Shown here: positions 52,608 to 64,000 of the stretch, one piece after another
Layout of the letters: every line of letters begins with the position of its first letter
How positions within the stretch are numbered: position 1 is the stretch's first letter
From: Sipunculus nudus
Lineage: Eukaryota; Annelida; Sipuncula; Golfingiida; Sipunculidae
DNA: 64,000 bases
Direction of reading: 5' to 3'
Assembly: GCA_026874595.1 (NCBI GenBank)
Contig: CM049318.1
Span: 46,418,456-46,482,455, forward strand
The notes under the pieces: generated by a model
What the model saw: the letters and a program-made list of their open reading frames with translations, nothing else
Database searches by the model: none
Told to the model about the DNA's origin: nothing
Position numbers and translations under genes: made by a program

Positions 52608-55520
52608 CCTGACGCGAAGTAGGCCTAACTCTAAGCAAAAACCAGTAGAATCTGTGGGTTTGTAATTTTATACAATTTAATAACATCCGATGGGGGGGGG
52701 GCACGTTTATAGATCATACCGCTTCTGTCGACTGTCTCGGCCGAAGGGAGGAGGGGGGTGTCCCGTTAGACATCTTCCGGTCTTGAGCCCCCCCATGCTT
52801 AAATCATTAAATCATACATTATAATCACATCAGGTTACTTCTCCTGGATAACTATCAATTAAAATTCAAGACAAATGTAAAGTGCGCATACCCACAATAA
52901 ATACATGAACATACACTCTAGCGGTCCATGTAAATTAAAACAATACATTTAAATTACAAAAAAAGAGATAAGTTTATTCATCAAATATAATTTGTGGTGG
53001 CTGAAGCGAAAAAAAGTTAAATACTTCCAAATATTAACTGCTAGAACTATTCATGAAATAAATATACACACCGGGAGATAAATTTTACATTACCGTTAGT
53101 AACTGTCGCGGTGAACCTTTAAGGTACGAAGTTTTTAGGCCAAAAGATAAGCGGAGGGGTGAATTTTGAATTTGCGATCCACAGGCACCCGGTTATTAAG
53201 TGCATGATATACGTGTAGATTTACGCCTGTCAGTTAACAGACATATAGTGTAATGTTAGCTTATGAATTGGGAACACCGCGTGACCTTATTTCTCAGGTG
53301 TCTGCTTACGTTATACGTAGTTACACGCATGGCTGTCCTTTTCAGTTCCGTATGTCAGTCACCAATCGTACACATGGCTTTCGTTCACTAGAGGCCGCCT
53401 TTGTCTCTGTAGGTCTGAGAACACCCAAGGCAATAATTCTGCGATTACAATCATCTCATTCCACAGGCAAATTTAACATATCAAGAGAGAGGTTGGCGTG
53501 TGTATGTGTGTGTGTGTGTGGGTGAGGGTGTGTGCGCGTGTGTCAAGAGACAGGATGACAGGTGGTGCGTGTAAAGGAAACGTGGGAACTCCTTCAACTG
53601 TCAACTCCCCTCTCTCAACAAACCAACTAACCTAATAATTTATGGAAAGTTTTAAAATTTATTTTTGAATTTTATTTTGCTTTTGATTATTCTGAAATTT
53701 ACAAAAATAAGGTATATTCTGAGTTTTCATAAAAAAAATTTTCTATTCAATGTAGGCAAAAATTAAAGCACTTGTTTATAACTAATATGTTGAAAATGGA
53801 ATGTTTTGTATATTTATTGGCTAAAATTATTCATGTAATACTAATGTTATTAATTATGTAAAATTTATAAAATATTATAATCTTTAACAAGTGACCCAGG
53901 GGTAGGGCGCTCAGCTGATCTCTGACACTGAGAAATTCTATCAATCTAGACTGCTGTCATTTTAGTATTTTTGCAGTTGTGGCTGTGTCGTAGTTGTGAA
54001 GAATATATTGAATTGATTTTCTGTAAGTTTTCCCATGGTGAGTGCGAAATATTTCTTTTCCAGCCCAGAAGTCAGCCCAAATACGTGCATTACTCTGAGA
54101 AATGCATGAAAATGGAGAAAACGTAGATCTCACCACCATTTATGGGCATCTGATAGGGTTATCCATGATCACCAAGCTTACCAAATTTCAAAACATACCA
54201 GGCAGCCATTACTAAGATATATCATTTAAAGGTGCCCATACATTCACCTACCTTTTGATAAAGAATATATGTGATTTGTGGTTTCCTCTGCTTATATATT
54301 AATGACCTGTGATATCTGCGTTTTCTGGCCTGTTTTTATCAAAGCTCAAAGGGATTACCTTTAGTTGATAAAGGTCAGATAGGTAATTTGGCCCCTTTAA
54401 AGTATTAATTTTAGGTAAAAATAAGACGCTATATCTATATTTTGCAATGTGTCGGTAGCAACTGTGAAGAACTCATGGACAAGATTTTCTTCAAATTGCC
54501 AATGGTGACACACACATTTGGTAATGATGCATGTTCTTTCAATTTGTGCATTAAATGTAAACAATTTGTTTGATCGGCTATATTTGTGATTCCCCACCCA
54601 AATTCTGAAAAATAATATTGAAAATGCATAAAAGTAAAGAAAATATAGATGGCATCACCAGTCTTGCATAGCTGAAGAAGCTGTCTATGATCAATAAGTT
54701 TACCAAAATTCAGAAAGATCCATGCAATCATCATTGAGTTATTTTATCTTAAGTATGAATTTCACACAACAGCCAAAAACGTTAAAATTTCGGAACTGCG
54801 TCCGCTACAGTTCTGAAGAACTGGCTGGGCCAATTTTCTTCATTATTTGCATTGTAGCAATATTATATTTGCAGATGATGCACAATGTCTTAGTTTTATG
54901 GTTGAGTGCAATTTTTTATTTGCAGCCCAGAACACTGACACAAGTCTGATTTTCTAAGTGCTTAAACAAACAAAAAAAGCTCATAACTATCAAAGTCACA
55001 TTGGCCTAATTTTTAGTATGGAAGGAGATTAACCAAGGACCTACCTGGATAATAAGTAAAAACTTTCTAAATCAAACGGTTACGATTTGTGCCTTGTCAA
55101 CAGACGGACAGACGGCCGGCGGACGAAGGAAAAAGAGTGATCACTATAAGTATGACTCAGATGACCTTTTGTCAGCTGAGCTATAAAATCATTAAAATTA
55201 AAAATCCAAGCTTACATATTCCACAGAGTGTAGAACATTCTTATTTTCAGAGTACATATACTGGTCTGAGGTCAGCTGTTTGGGTAGTATTTTGGCAAAA
55301 CTTGAATCAATACATTCTCTTAATAAAATGAGTTAAGAAATTAACAATCATATTAAGCCTAACTGACACGACAAACGTATAAAGGATGTGCCATCCAGGT
55401 GGTCTCTAGAAAACACAGTTAGCCCTACTACAACCAGACATTTCTGGCATCGGAGATGCCGTAATTTCCCCAGATATTCAGCATACCCCCTTTGAAATAT
55501 ATCACCTTCTTCTGGAGAAG
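52608..55520. other. Intergenic, no gene seen
   Basis: Includes a G-run near 52692 and a GT-rich stretch near 53500-53540. 53990-55200 resembles the diverged dispersed repeats at 34.5-36.6 kb, including the tail GTTACGATTTGTGCCTTG at 55079. A minus-strand frame at 55563-55348 (ELEPVKCQCTSPEEGD ... LRHLRCQKC) looks vaguely exon-like but has no recognisable domain or firm splice sites. Confidence 0.45.
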
Positions 55521-55524
55521 TACA

Positions 55525-56000
55525 TTGACACTTTACAGGCTCAAGTTCACCGTCTTCGAACAACTCAAAGATATTAGTGCAAATATTTTTTAGTCAAATT
55601 TAAAGGAAACAGATGCAGTACTTCAAAAGTTATTGATAAACAAAAATCCTGTATTTTCGCAGATCTGACCTTGAAGAGCAGGCTTAAGTTCACCAGTCTT
55701 CGAACAACTCAGAAATATTGGTGGAAATATTTTTGTGTCAAATTTGAAGGAAACAAATGCAGTAATTTATGGGATTAATCAAAATTCTATTTTTTCTCAG
55801 ATTTGACCTTGAAAAGCACGTTCAAGGTCACCAGTCTTCAAACATGTCTGACCTCTTGGCGGAAACAATCTCTGTGTCACATTGCAATAAAAAAGATACG
55901 ATACTTCCAAAGTTATGGGGTTCCAAAAATCTTTTACTAGTATATCGGCAGATTTGACCTTGAAGGTCAAGGTCACATGTTTTCAAACTCTTTCTACACT
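55525..56000. repeat. ~140 bp array with GACCTTGAAGGTCAAGGTCA-type motifs
   Basis: Four units share (A/G)TTTGACCTTGAA followed by TCAAGGTCACCAGTCTTC and AAATTTGAAGGAAACAAATG; anchors lie at about 55556, 55702, 55838 and 55982 (spacing 136-146 bp). The last holds a near-perfect inverted pair TGACCTTGAAGGTCAAGGTC at 55957. Confidence 0.8.
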
Positions 56001-56708
56001 GATAGTAAAGCTCACCCTCATAGTAAAGTCATGAAACTAATTTACTATGTAATCAATGAATCGCATCCTTCCTTGAGATATTTTAGATTTTGTGAGATTT
56101 TCACCAAAAATTAAATATATACCAGGTCTAGGCCACTTTCAAGGTAAAGATCATGATCCGTATTTAAACAGACCTCATCCCATGACCCATATCTATGCAT
56201 GTGCATGACATGAAAAAGAAATCTGTCAATCAGTTTTTTTACTTATATTGCTCACAGTACCGTCAAGTGGCAAAGATGGGGCTATTAAAAGGCACAAAAG
56301 CGAGAAAATAATAATAGATGGTGTAACATGATAAAGCTTTCCAACATCTTCGATCAACTTGATTGTTGGATCAATCCATGTAAGCCTTCTTGAGATATTT
56401 AAGAATTTGGGTGACTTTCACCAAAAATGACCTTAAAAGGTCAAGGCCACTCTCATGACCCCAATTTTTTTAAATAGGCCCATATATATACACATGTCAA
56501 GTTTGATAAAGATCCGTAAAATATTTTTTAGTTTTTTGCACAAGATTTTTCTGCGGCGGCAGGATCATGCTAAAACCATAGTATCCCCGAATTTGTCTGG
56601 GGATACAATAAAGGGATAATACAAGCACAGTCCTGAAGATATGATGAATGATGTGTCGATTTTTAAGATGTTGTCATCTCTACAGATATGCTTTTTTACA
56701 CTTACAAC

Positions 56709-56748
56709 AAGAATAATTATTATTATTATAATTCTTTTATTATTATAA

Positions 56749-56783
<35 letters not shown>
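56709..56783. repeat. (ATT)n microsatellite, imperfect
   Basis: TTA/ATT triplets with a few interruptions; gives Asn- or Ile-runs in translation. Confidence 0.93.
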
Positions 56784-56785
<2 letters not shown>

Positions 56786-57224
56786 CATTTTCTTCAATCA
56801 TGAGTAAAACTTAGATTAAATCATATCTATTGTGAGTCTGGAGGAAAACTACCTAGCTGGTGACAAGAATACACAATCAGACAGGACCAAAAAGCTGCAT
56901 ATTAGTATTATTAATGGAAAACAGAAGAAGAAAAATATTTACATATAATCAAGAGAAGTCTTGAGAGCTTAATAGATCTAATGAATAGTTAATTAACAAT
57001 ATGCTCAATTAATAAAACAGCAAAGAGAGAGGAACCTGGTGACTATTCTTCAAGTTTTGCATGATGACAGGGATTTATGTCAGGATGGTGACACTACTTT
57101 CATTTTTGGATTATTTACATCATTATTGTATAATCGGCTGCAAGGTCACCTATATGCTTTAGATGAATGGTCTGGGATGAACAATTTGACTTTAAATGCA
57201 TCCACGATCTTTCTAAATAGGTGG

Positions 57225-57730
57225 GTCCTGTGACCTTGACCTTTGACTCCGAAACCTATACGGGTCTTACATTGTTGGTGGGCATATATAAGTCAGCTTT
57301 GAAACCAATATGTCATTCCAAACTAGAGTAATAATCCGGAAACAAATATGCAGACAGATGGCCCCTTGGACCTTGACCTTTTACCTTGTGACCCCAATAT
57401 CAATCAGACTCCCTATTGGCAGGTCAGCTATATGTGCAAGATGGAAGATATGGGATGAAACATTTGGCTTAAAAACCATCCACAATCTAGTTCAATAAAT
57501 GAGTTGGGTGACCTTGACCTTTTACCTCATGACCCCAAAATCTACAGAGTTCTTACGATAGAGGTTGGCTATATATAGGTCATGCTTAAAATCCATATGT
57601 CAATCCAAACTGGAGTTATCACCGGGAAACAAAATGACATGCGTAAAAAAAGACGAAAAGACGGACAGACAGACACACAGACAGGATGATAACTATAGGG
57701 CATCCTCAAGCGGGGCCCTAATAATACAAG
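57225..57730. repeat. ~145 bp array with TGACCTTGACCTTT motifs, copy set 2
   Basis: Anchors at about 57231, 57367 and 57509 share the same intervening segments as the array at 33.3 kb. It ends in a GACGGACAGACAGACACACA tail and a hairpin-like GGGCATCCTCAAGCGGGGCCC near 57698-57718, similar to the hairpin at 10999-11021. Confidence 0.8.
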
Positions 57731-58479
57731 GTTTCAGGACACGAGATCAATCACAGTTGCAAATTTGTAAGTTTCAATATAATTTGGCAATCTCAAAATA
57801 AAGGAAAACATTCGTAAAAATAGAAAAAAATACAGGTCTTCAGGAACTAAAGAACCCAGTCATAATCAATGTACACGTGAGGCTTCAGGACACTAGGTGA
57901 AAATGAAATTGAGAAACGGACTCAATTGCTGTCGTTTGACAATCTCAAAAACGAGGGGGAAAATCGTAGAAAATAGGAAAAAAATGCAATTGGAGCCACC
58001 AATTTTCGGGAACAAGCCTAGTCATGGACAATATTAAAGCTAAAATTCAGAGCAATCCATGCAGAATACATGCATCAAGATACTGGAGCTTTTGTATCAA
58101 ATTTCAATTAATCTGAGGGGGGATACTTACGAGTCCCACTGCTCGGAGGATATACAATATAGGTCACAGTGACATAATTTCGGGTTCCCAAGGAGATATT
58201 TTCATGGACCTCTCTGGATATTCAGTTATAGGCTTCTAGGTCCATTGGTGTCAAAACGTGCAGTCTAGCAGACAGACAGACTGACGGACGACAGACGCTG
58301 CCTGATCACTATATAGCTCAGTTGACTAACAGTCAGCTGAGCTAAAAAGAGGAAGAAAGTAGAGATGAGTTAATCAAAGTATAAAAAAGTATAATAATAC
58401 ACATTGAATTTATCAACTGAATTAAGAGGGCATTAAAAAATAATCAACATTGTCAAATTTTCAAATCAGAAAAAGTTTG

Positions 58480-59130
58480 ATATCCATTTGTCATTCCAAA
58501 CTGGAGCTATCATTTGGAAACAATTATGTGAATAGATGGCCTCTGTGACCTTGACTTTTGACCTTGTGACCCCAAAATCTATAATTTTCTTCCGCTATCG
58601 GCCAGTGAGCAGATTGTGGAAGATGGAAGGTTTGGAATGAAAAGTTTGGCTTTGTTATGCACCCACAATCTTTTAAAAGAAGTGGATCCTGTCACCTTGA
58701 CCTTTGACCTCATGATCTCAAAATCAAAAGGGTTCTTACTTTAGTGATGGGCCATATATTAGTCCAGTTTGGAATCAATATTTCAATCCAACCTGGATTT
58801 ATCATCTGGAAATCTTTTACGTGGACATATGACCCCTATGACCTTGACCTTTGACCTCATGACCCCAAAATCAATCAGGTTGATCTTCTGCTTTCAGGCC
58901 ATCTATATTTGATTGATGGAAGGTTTAGGATGAAACGTTTGGCTTAAAATGCATCCACAATCTTTCTAAATAAGTGGGTCCTGTGACCTCGACCTTTGAC
59001 CGCCTGACCCAAAATCAATAAAACTCTTGCTTTAGAGGTGGACCATATATAATTCAAGTTTGAATTGGATATATCATTCCAAACTTGAGTTATCATCAGG
59101 AAACAAATTTGACAAAGTGTGCCCACATTA
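58480..59130. repeat. ~145 bp array with TGACCTTGACCTTTGACC motifs, copy set 3
   Basis: Anchors at about 58548, 58694, 58838 and 58982, spacing 144-146 bp; the 58838 copy has the full GACCTTGACCTTTGACCTCA. Units also share CCATATAT and TTATCATCTGGAAA segments with the sets at 33.3 and 57.2 kb. Confidence 0.85.
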
Positions 59131-59934
59131 GGCAGGTTAATTTATTAGAAATGCATCACTTTGGTCAGTTAGAAACTGCCCGTAATCCGTAATAGCCAGG
59201 TGGTCGTACTTCACAGGGTTTATCTATAGATAATATAACGGAATTTCAAAAGGGACAGTAATATCAGCAAATTTTGCTGAGAATTTTATTCAGGTTAGAA
59301 ACACCATTGGTAAATATGTATAGTGAGTGTCATGAAGATCCATAAGATTTTTGAAAGATCACCATGATGCCAGCTAAGTCTGATGACCTATGACCTCATT
59401 AAATATGTGAGGATGCGTAAGTTTGCTGGAAATCGAACTTATGCGAGATATTATATTGATTATTATTTTGGTTGCGTTTTATCAAAATCCATCACATTCC
59501 TCGTCAGTTATCGCGGCGACACCACAAAGAAGCCTATTGACCTCTGACCTTATTAATTATGCGTGGATTTCGCCATAAAATCGAACTCGGGCGAGATAAT
59601 CTGTTGGAAAGTAGTTATAGTGAGTTTCATGAAAATCCATCAAAGCCTCGGTAAGTAACCGCGGTGACACTAAAAGTTAACGGACGGACCATTGATATAG
59701 CCTACCATTATACTTCCCTTCACAAACGGGCGTATAAAAAAATAAATGTACTGTTCCATCGCCGTTTGCGGCAATACTACGGGGGGGGGGGGGGGTCTAG
59801 TTAACCACTCAGAGCTCGTCGCGGCAGCAGATTGTCCTCTCTCTACAACCAACCTTTGACCTATTCCTAAATAGCCGTCGTGAATACAGATGGTCAGGAC
59901 AGCGACACTATAAACTGTATGTGACATAACAGAC
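59131..59934. other. Intergenic, no gene seen
   Basis: Diverged dispersed-repeat-like sequence with two related segments ending TCGAACT(T/C)(A/G)(T/G)GCGAGATAAT (about 59433 and 59582) and a G-run near 59780-59793. Confidence 0.5.
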
Positions 59935-60375
59935 ATCTGTTAAACTATATAAGACATTGTAAACATCCGCTCAACTATACATGACATGGTTAACATCCGT
60001 TAAACTATATATTTCATTATAGACATCTGTTGAACTATAGATGACATGGTAAAAATTCGTAAAACTATATATGACATGTTGAAAATTCGTTAAAGTATAT
60101 ATGACATAGTAAACATCCGCTAAACAATATATGACATGGTTAACATCCGTTAAACCATATATGACATTATAGACATCTGGTAAACTATATGACATGGTAA
60201 ACATCTGTTGAGCAAAATATGACATAGTAAGTATCTGATAAACTATGTGACATGGTAAATATCTGACAAACTTTATGCGACATGGTTAATATCTGATAAA
60301 ATATATGTGACATGCAACACATCTATTAAACAATATATGGCATGGCAAACATTTAAATTACACATAACATCATTG
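59935..60375. repeat. ~30 bp minisatellite, about 14 copies
   Basis: Variants of TAAACTATATATGACATGGT followed by AAACATCCGT. Minus-strand open frames with repeated DVYNVIYSLT-like units come only from the 30 bp period. Confidence 0.93.
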
Positions 60376-60565
60376 ACATGGCAAACGTTCATGAACTTTG
60401 ACAGTGGTTCTTACGGGCCTAGTTATGTGTAAACGGTAACAGATTTTTTTCAGGGCGAACGACAGGGTGGCTGTCCTTGACGGGAAGCTAGACTAGTTTA
60501 TTAGTGCTGCGAAAGGCTTAATTCATTAATAGCTTAATAAAATTCAAACTGTGACACAGGGACAG

Positions 60566-60878
60566 TTAAGCCCAAAACACACTAACGCGCGCGACACGCG
60601 TCAACCGTCAAATCTGGAAAAAGTCGCTCCACTCTATTTATCAATGACAAAACAGACTATAACGCGTGCGTCACGCGCGTAACGCGCGCGTCAAGCGTCA
60701 AGCGTCAGCTATCGCTCCTGGAGCGGTTTTTGACGCGTGACGCGTGCTTGCCGCGTGGGGATCCCTGATAATGACATATATAAAGAGGGGGTTTCCCTCC
60801 CAAGTACTTGCATTATATATAAGGTAAAAACTATAATTATTGATTTTTATCTGGATAGAAAACGTGCATCAAAGCAAC

Positions 60879-60959
<81 letters not shown>

Positions 60960-61221
60960 TTAAGAAAAGTGATTGAGTTCTGTCATATTAAAACATATTT
61001 GTAATATAAAATATGTATACATATTTGTATACAATTAAACCAAATCTTGATTATCAAAATTACTATTTTTACAAAGATAAACAAAATATACAATAGATGC
61101 TTGTTAAAACCATCCAATCTGATGCGTGTCATGCGCGTTGTAGCCGCGTTACTGTGTTTTGAATTTGTCGCGAGCCGCGCGCGTGACGCCTGACGCGCGC
61201 GTTAGTGTGTTTTGGGCTTTA
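60566..61221. mobile_element. PIF/Harbinger-like MITE with TTA target duplication
   Basis: Terminal inverted repeats of about 24 bp (AGCCCAAAACACACTAACGC ... from 60569, reverse complement ending at 61218) are flanked by TTA on both sides (60566-60568 and 61219-61221). A 3 bp TTA/TAA duplication is characteristic of PIF/Harbinger transposons. The 650 bp interior is non-coding, CpG-rich near both ends (many ACGCG/GCGCG words) and carries an (AT)n run in the middle. Confidence 0.8.
60882..60958. repeat. (AT)n microsatellite inside the MITE
   Basis: About 77 bp of alternating AT. Confidence 0.96.
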
Positions 61222-62939
61222 CCCGCAGAGCGGAAAATAGTGGAAACACAAGGACTGACTAATGATGTAGGGACCATGCAGGATTTCAAATAAGGAAAAC
61301 ACAAAGGGTATAAAGCTGTAAAACAGGTTATAAAGGTATCAAATAAATGTGTGATTCATCTATGCCATACATGTTTGTATGCTTCCCATCAGTCTACATT
61401 TTAAGCGTGCCGTGCTGTAACGGTAACGGTTATATACTAAGCACGTGTTGTTAACCTGGAGCAGGATGATATTACGATGACCGATATGTCTTCATAAAAA
61501 AAACTGTCTAAATTAGGTAAAATATAGGCATTCTAGGTGTTTTATTCCAGGTAATTTACATTTATTCATTATCAATCATACATATTTGTTTTACATTAGC
61601 TTCTCTTAATTTAAGTTATGACTATTTTCTTTTTTAATTTCCGGCACCATGTCAATATACAAATTATGATTCTTGATGATATACCTGTAGTCATTTTTAC
61701 TTAAGGTTAACATTAGTTCCCATTTAGGTTAAAGCATTGGCTAGAAAATGTGAAGGAGAGCATGTGCTTGCTCCATCCGACACTGGGTGCTGGCGATTGC
61801 AGCTGGGGGCTCGGCCACTTGTCCAAACATTCATTCTGTCTGTAACCTTATTAAGTCTGGGCCCGAAATTCCTCTCCTCACCTCGCAATGAAATTAACCA
61901 ATACTGAACCAGGTGAACGGAATATCATATTGCTCAAAAGAACGGACCGGTGACAGCGAACCTTGGGGTCCCGTATGTTCAGTCACTCAATTACGGTAAC
62001 TGAAAACATGTGTTAATATTTGACCCAAGTTTTTCAGGCCTGGCTGTCTGACATCACGGCAAAATCAGCAGACAAGTCACTTTCATCATAAACATTAATG
62101 TGGTATCCACTTACATGTATAAAACCCCTGCCTGAAGCTGTTAAAGACGTTGTACCTACCAGACGTTCGAGCCGCCGCTGTTTAACTCTGAAGTCCCGTG
62201 TACCAATGATTCAACACATCAGTGCAAAACATATTTAGACATCCGCGTGTATGACGAACAAGCCTCGCCTCAGTGAGTGTTGATAGCGATTCTTTCTTTT
62301 GTGCAGTGACCCGCGAGTGACACGGCGTACATACAGCGGGCTGTGTTTATTTACTACTACACAGACGTTCGTCATGATCGGTTATACCGAGAGAGCTGCC
62401 ATTTTCCTTTTAATACCGGCCGGGACCAATCTCGCGCATATATGCCACCACAGTGTTGACCTCTAGCGTTCATATACCGCACTATCTGATGCTTGACACG
62501 CCATTTAGTAACATTACTCATTCACAGAAAATATTTTTTCTCGAACGTAAAATAAATTGCCCCTCAAGCATTGCCCTGTAAGTACGTTGAGAGAGAATTA
62601 TTACTTAAATTACACCTAAAACCAGAAGTGCAACATTTACAACCAGATAGGCCTTACCAGGAGGTTGATTTACGTTCACCTGCTTCAAGGTAGGTGTTAT
62701 TCGTAATCCCGCCCGGTGGGGGGGGGGGGGGGTTGAATGATTTGATAGTTGTGTACCTAGAATGGTTTATAATTATTTTAGTAAGCTCATACAGGCCTGT
62801 ACAAGAAAACAGACTGTATACGAGAAAATACAGTATTTATATATTTTCAAATCATGCTCAAAATCTTCACTGGCGTCAGAACTGTCAGAAACCACAAAAT
62901 CTGTTAAAAGGGCAGTAGGGGGGGGGGGGATTTTTTAGA
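61222..62939. other. Intergenic, possible promoter and 5' UTR exon on the + strand
   Basis: No coding exon seen. A TATAAAA lies at 62118-62124, and a strong donor-like CAAG/GTAGGT lies at 62690, so 62150-62689 could be an untranslated first exon of a gene to the right; this is weak. G-runs occur near 62717-62731 and 62918-62929. Confidence 0.25.
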
Positions 62940-63790
62940 CTTTTTTTCATTAACCTAGAGGTCCCTCGTTTGTGAAAATAAATGTTGGCACTTGAAACAA
63001 GGCTGATTTTGTAGAATTGGCCTTTTAATCAACCGCATCAACAGTTTTTTTTTTTTTTTTTAATTGTTTTTATGTATGCGCATCTTTTAACCAACAGATT
63101 GGACACAATAAATTGTATGGATTATCTTCATAATATGAGTTTATTTGTTTCCCAATGAAAATATGAAAATGAATGTTGGTGGTTGAAACGGTCCATTTAT
63201 CGAGAAATTGTCCTTTTATAACACCGCGTCAAAGAGCCATGTTTGCGGCTCAAGGAAATCAGTTTAGGGGGTATATGGTCACAAAATCTATTGTAACTTC
63301 CTTAATACTATTTAGTCCTGATTGGTGAAATGAACATCATTTTACTCCTCTATTATTGCTAAATAAGGTAGATATAAATGTGCATTTATTTGGATGAATT
63401 ACATGCTTACTAAGATTAGTTATGTCCAATTCCCAAAATAAATAACTTTTGAATCATTTTTTTTATGTGCATGTGCACATTTTAACTTAAGTCTAGACAC
63501 AATAAATTGTTTGGATTTACTTCATAATCTGCGTTATTTTATTGTTTCCTATGGTTCCTGGATTATGAAAAGTTACGTTGGTAGTTGAAACAAAGTGAAT
63601 TTTTTTTAGGAATGGCCTGTTTATCAAACCGCGTCAAAGTGCCAAGTTCGTCACTGAAACAAGCTATAATTCCCATAATATACGTCTTAGGATCATGAAA
63701 TAAGCACCATTTTATTCCCTGTTTTATTGTTAATTTAGACATATATGCGTGTGATGGTTTCTATTGAAAAACAATTCATAAATCTAATAA
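62940..63790. repeat. ~395 bp tandem repeat, about two copies
   Basis: Landmarks recur: GACACAATAAATTGT at about 63102 and 63495, GTTGGTxGTTGAAAC at about 63175 and 63577 (with a partial copy near 62984), and CCGCGTCAAAG(A/T)GCCA at 63224 and 63628. Copies are diverged. Confidence 0.75.
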
Positions 63791-64000
63791 AAAAGACTAA
63801 AACAGACAAATCTTAAATGTGGGAAGCTACTCGATGCAAACTTGGTAAGACCAGCATAAATAGCTGTAACTTCCTCCTCACGCAATGTTAATAAATTTAT
63901 AATATCTGTCCAAAGATTTACCAAATCTGTAAAAACAAGTCAGTAAATTGAGTTCTAGTCATGTTTAAATATTTTTTTTAATAATGTATATATATATTCG
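63791..64000. other. Window end, no feature
   Basis: AT-rich sequence without a recognised feature. Confidence 0.5.

Noticed and set aside
55348-55563. Possible zinc-binding exon with CxC and CxxC pairs on the minus strand
   Set aside because: No recognisable family or confident splice sites, and its upstream part overlaps a ~140 bp repeat unit; kept only as a remark.
59971-60225. 84-codon minus-strand frame with DVYNVIYSLT-like repeats
   Set aside because: Product of the 30 bp minisatellite.

Overview
This is an AT-rich, intron-bearing animal genome segment dominated by repeats. I read it as an invertebrate, most likely a mollusc and probably a bivalve. That is inference from the repeat flavour: arrays of ~145 bp units with nested TGACCT half-sites, central-repeat insertions, Penelope-like, CR1-like and Gypsy elements side by side, and tRNA-derived SINEs. 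No sequence here names a species. Nothing looks bacterial; operons, ribosome binding sites and CRISPR do not apply.

Two host genes can be supported, and they converge. (1) On the + strand, at least four exons (14199-14338, 14917-15049, 16526-16570, 29887-30155) with matching splice phases encode the C-terminal tail of what looks like a signalling receptor. The tail is rich in Tyr-x-x-hydrophobic motifs, ends at a TAG at 30153-30155 and is followed by an AATAAA at 30361. Its transmembrane and outer parts are not seen. (2) On the - strand, three exons (44506-43891, 43138-42971, 39068-38806) give a complete 348-residue protein with an N-terminal coiled coil, a first death-fold-like domain and a C-terminal Death domain, consistent with an innate-immunity or apoptosis adaptor.

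Layout: 1-1.25 kb, degenerate minisatellite split by an LTR fragment; 1.26-1.76, non-LTR ORF1 remnant; 3.4-10.5, two or three diverged copies of a ~1.4-2 kb dispersed repeat interrupted by a SINE and by a broken gene of a multicopy uncharacterised family; 10.6-12.1, Penelope-like element (- strand) split by a ~0.7 kb insertion; 14.2-30.2, receptor tail gene whose introns hold 21 bp and ~26 bp minisatellites, a Gypsy-type LTR retrotransposon (18.3-23.7, - strand) and a 3.8 kb array of about 100 copies of a 37 bp unit; 32.3-36.8, a region bounded by ~63-80 bp inverted repeats; 38.2-44.5, death-domain gene with a nested satellite in intron 2; 48.0-52.6, CR1-like LINE; 55.5-59.1, more ~145 bp arrays; 59.9-60.4, 30 bp minisatellite; 60.57-61.22, a MITE with TTA target duplications; 62.9-63.8, ~395 bp tandem repeat.

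The most notable points are: integrase lying upstream of reverse transcriptase in a Gypsy-like element (the Gmr1-type order); the two-death-fold coiled-coil gene; the multi-tyrosine tail; the stop-free 37 bp satellite; arrays of nuclear-receptor-like half-sites at about nucleosomal spacing; and the long inverted-repeat element whose ends are themselves palindromic. Every mobile element with coding capacity is broken here by stops, frameshifts or deletions.
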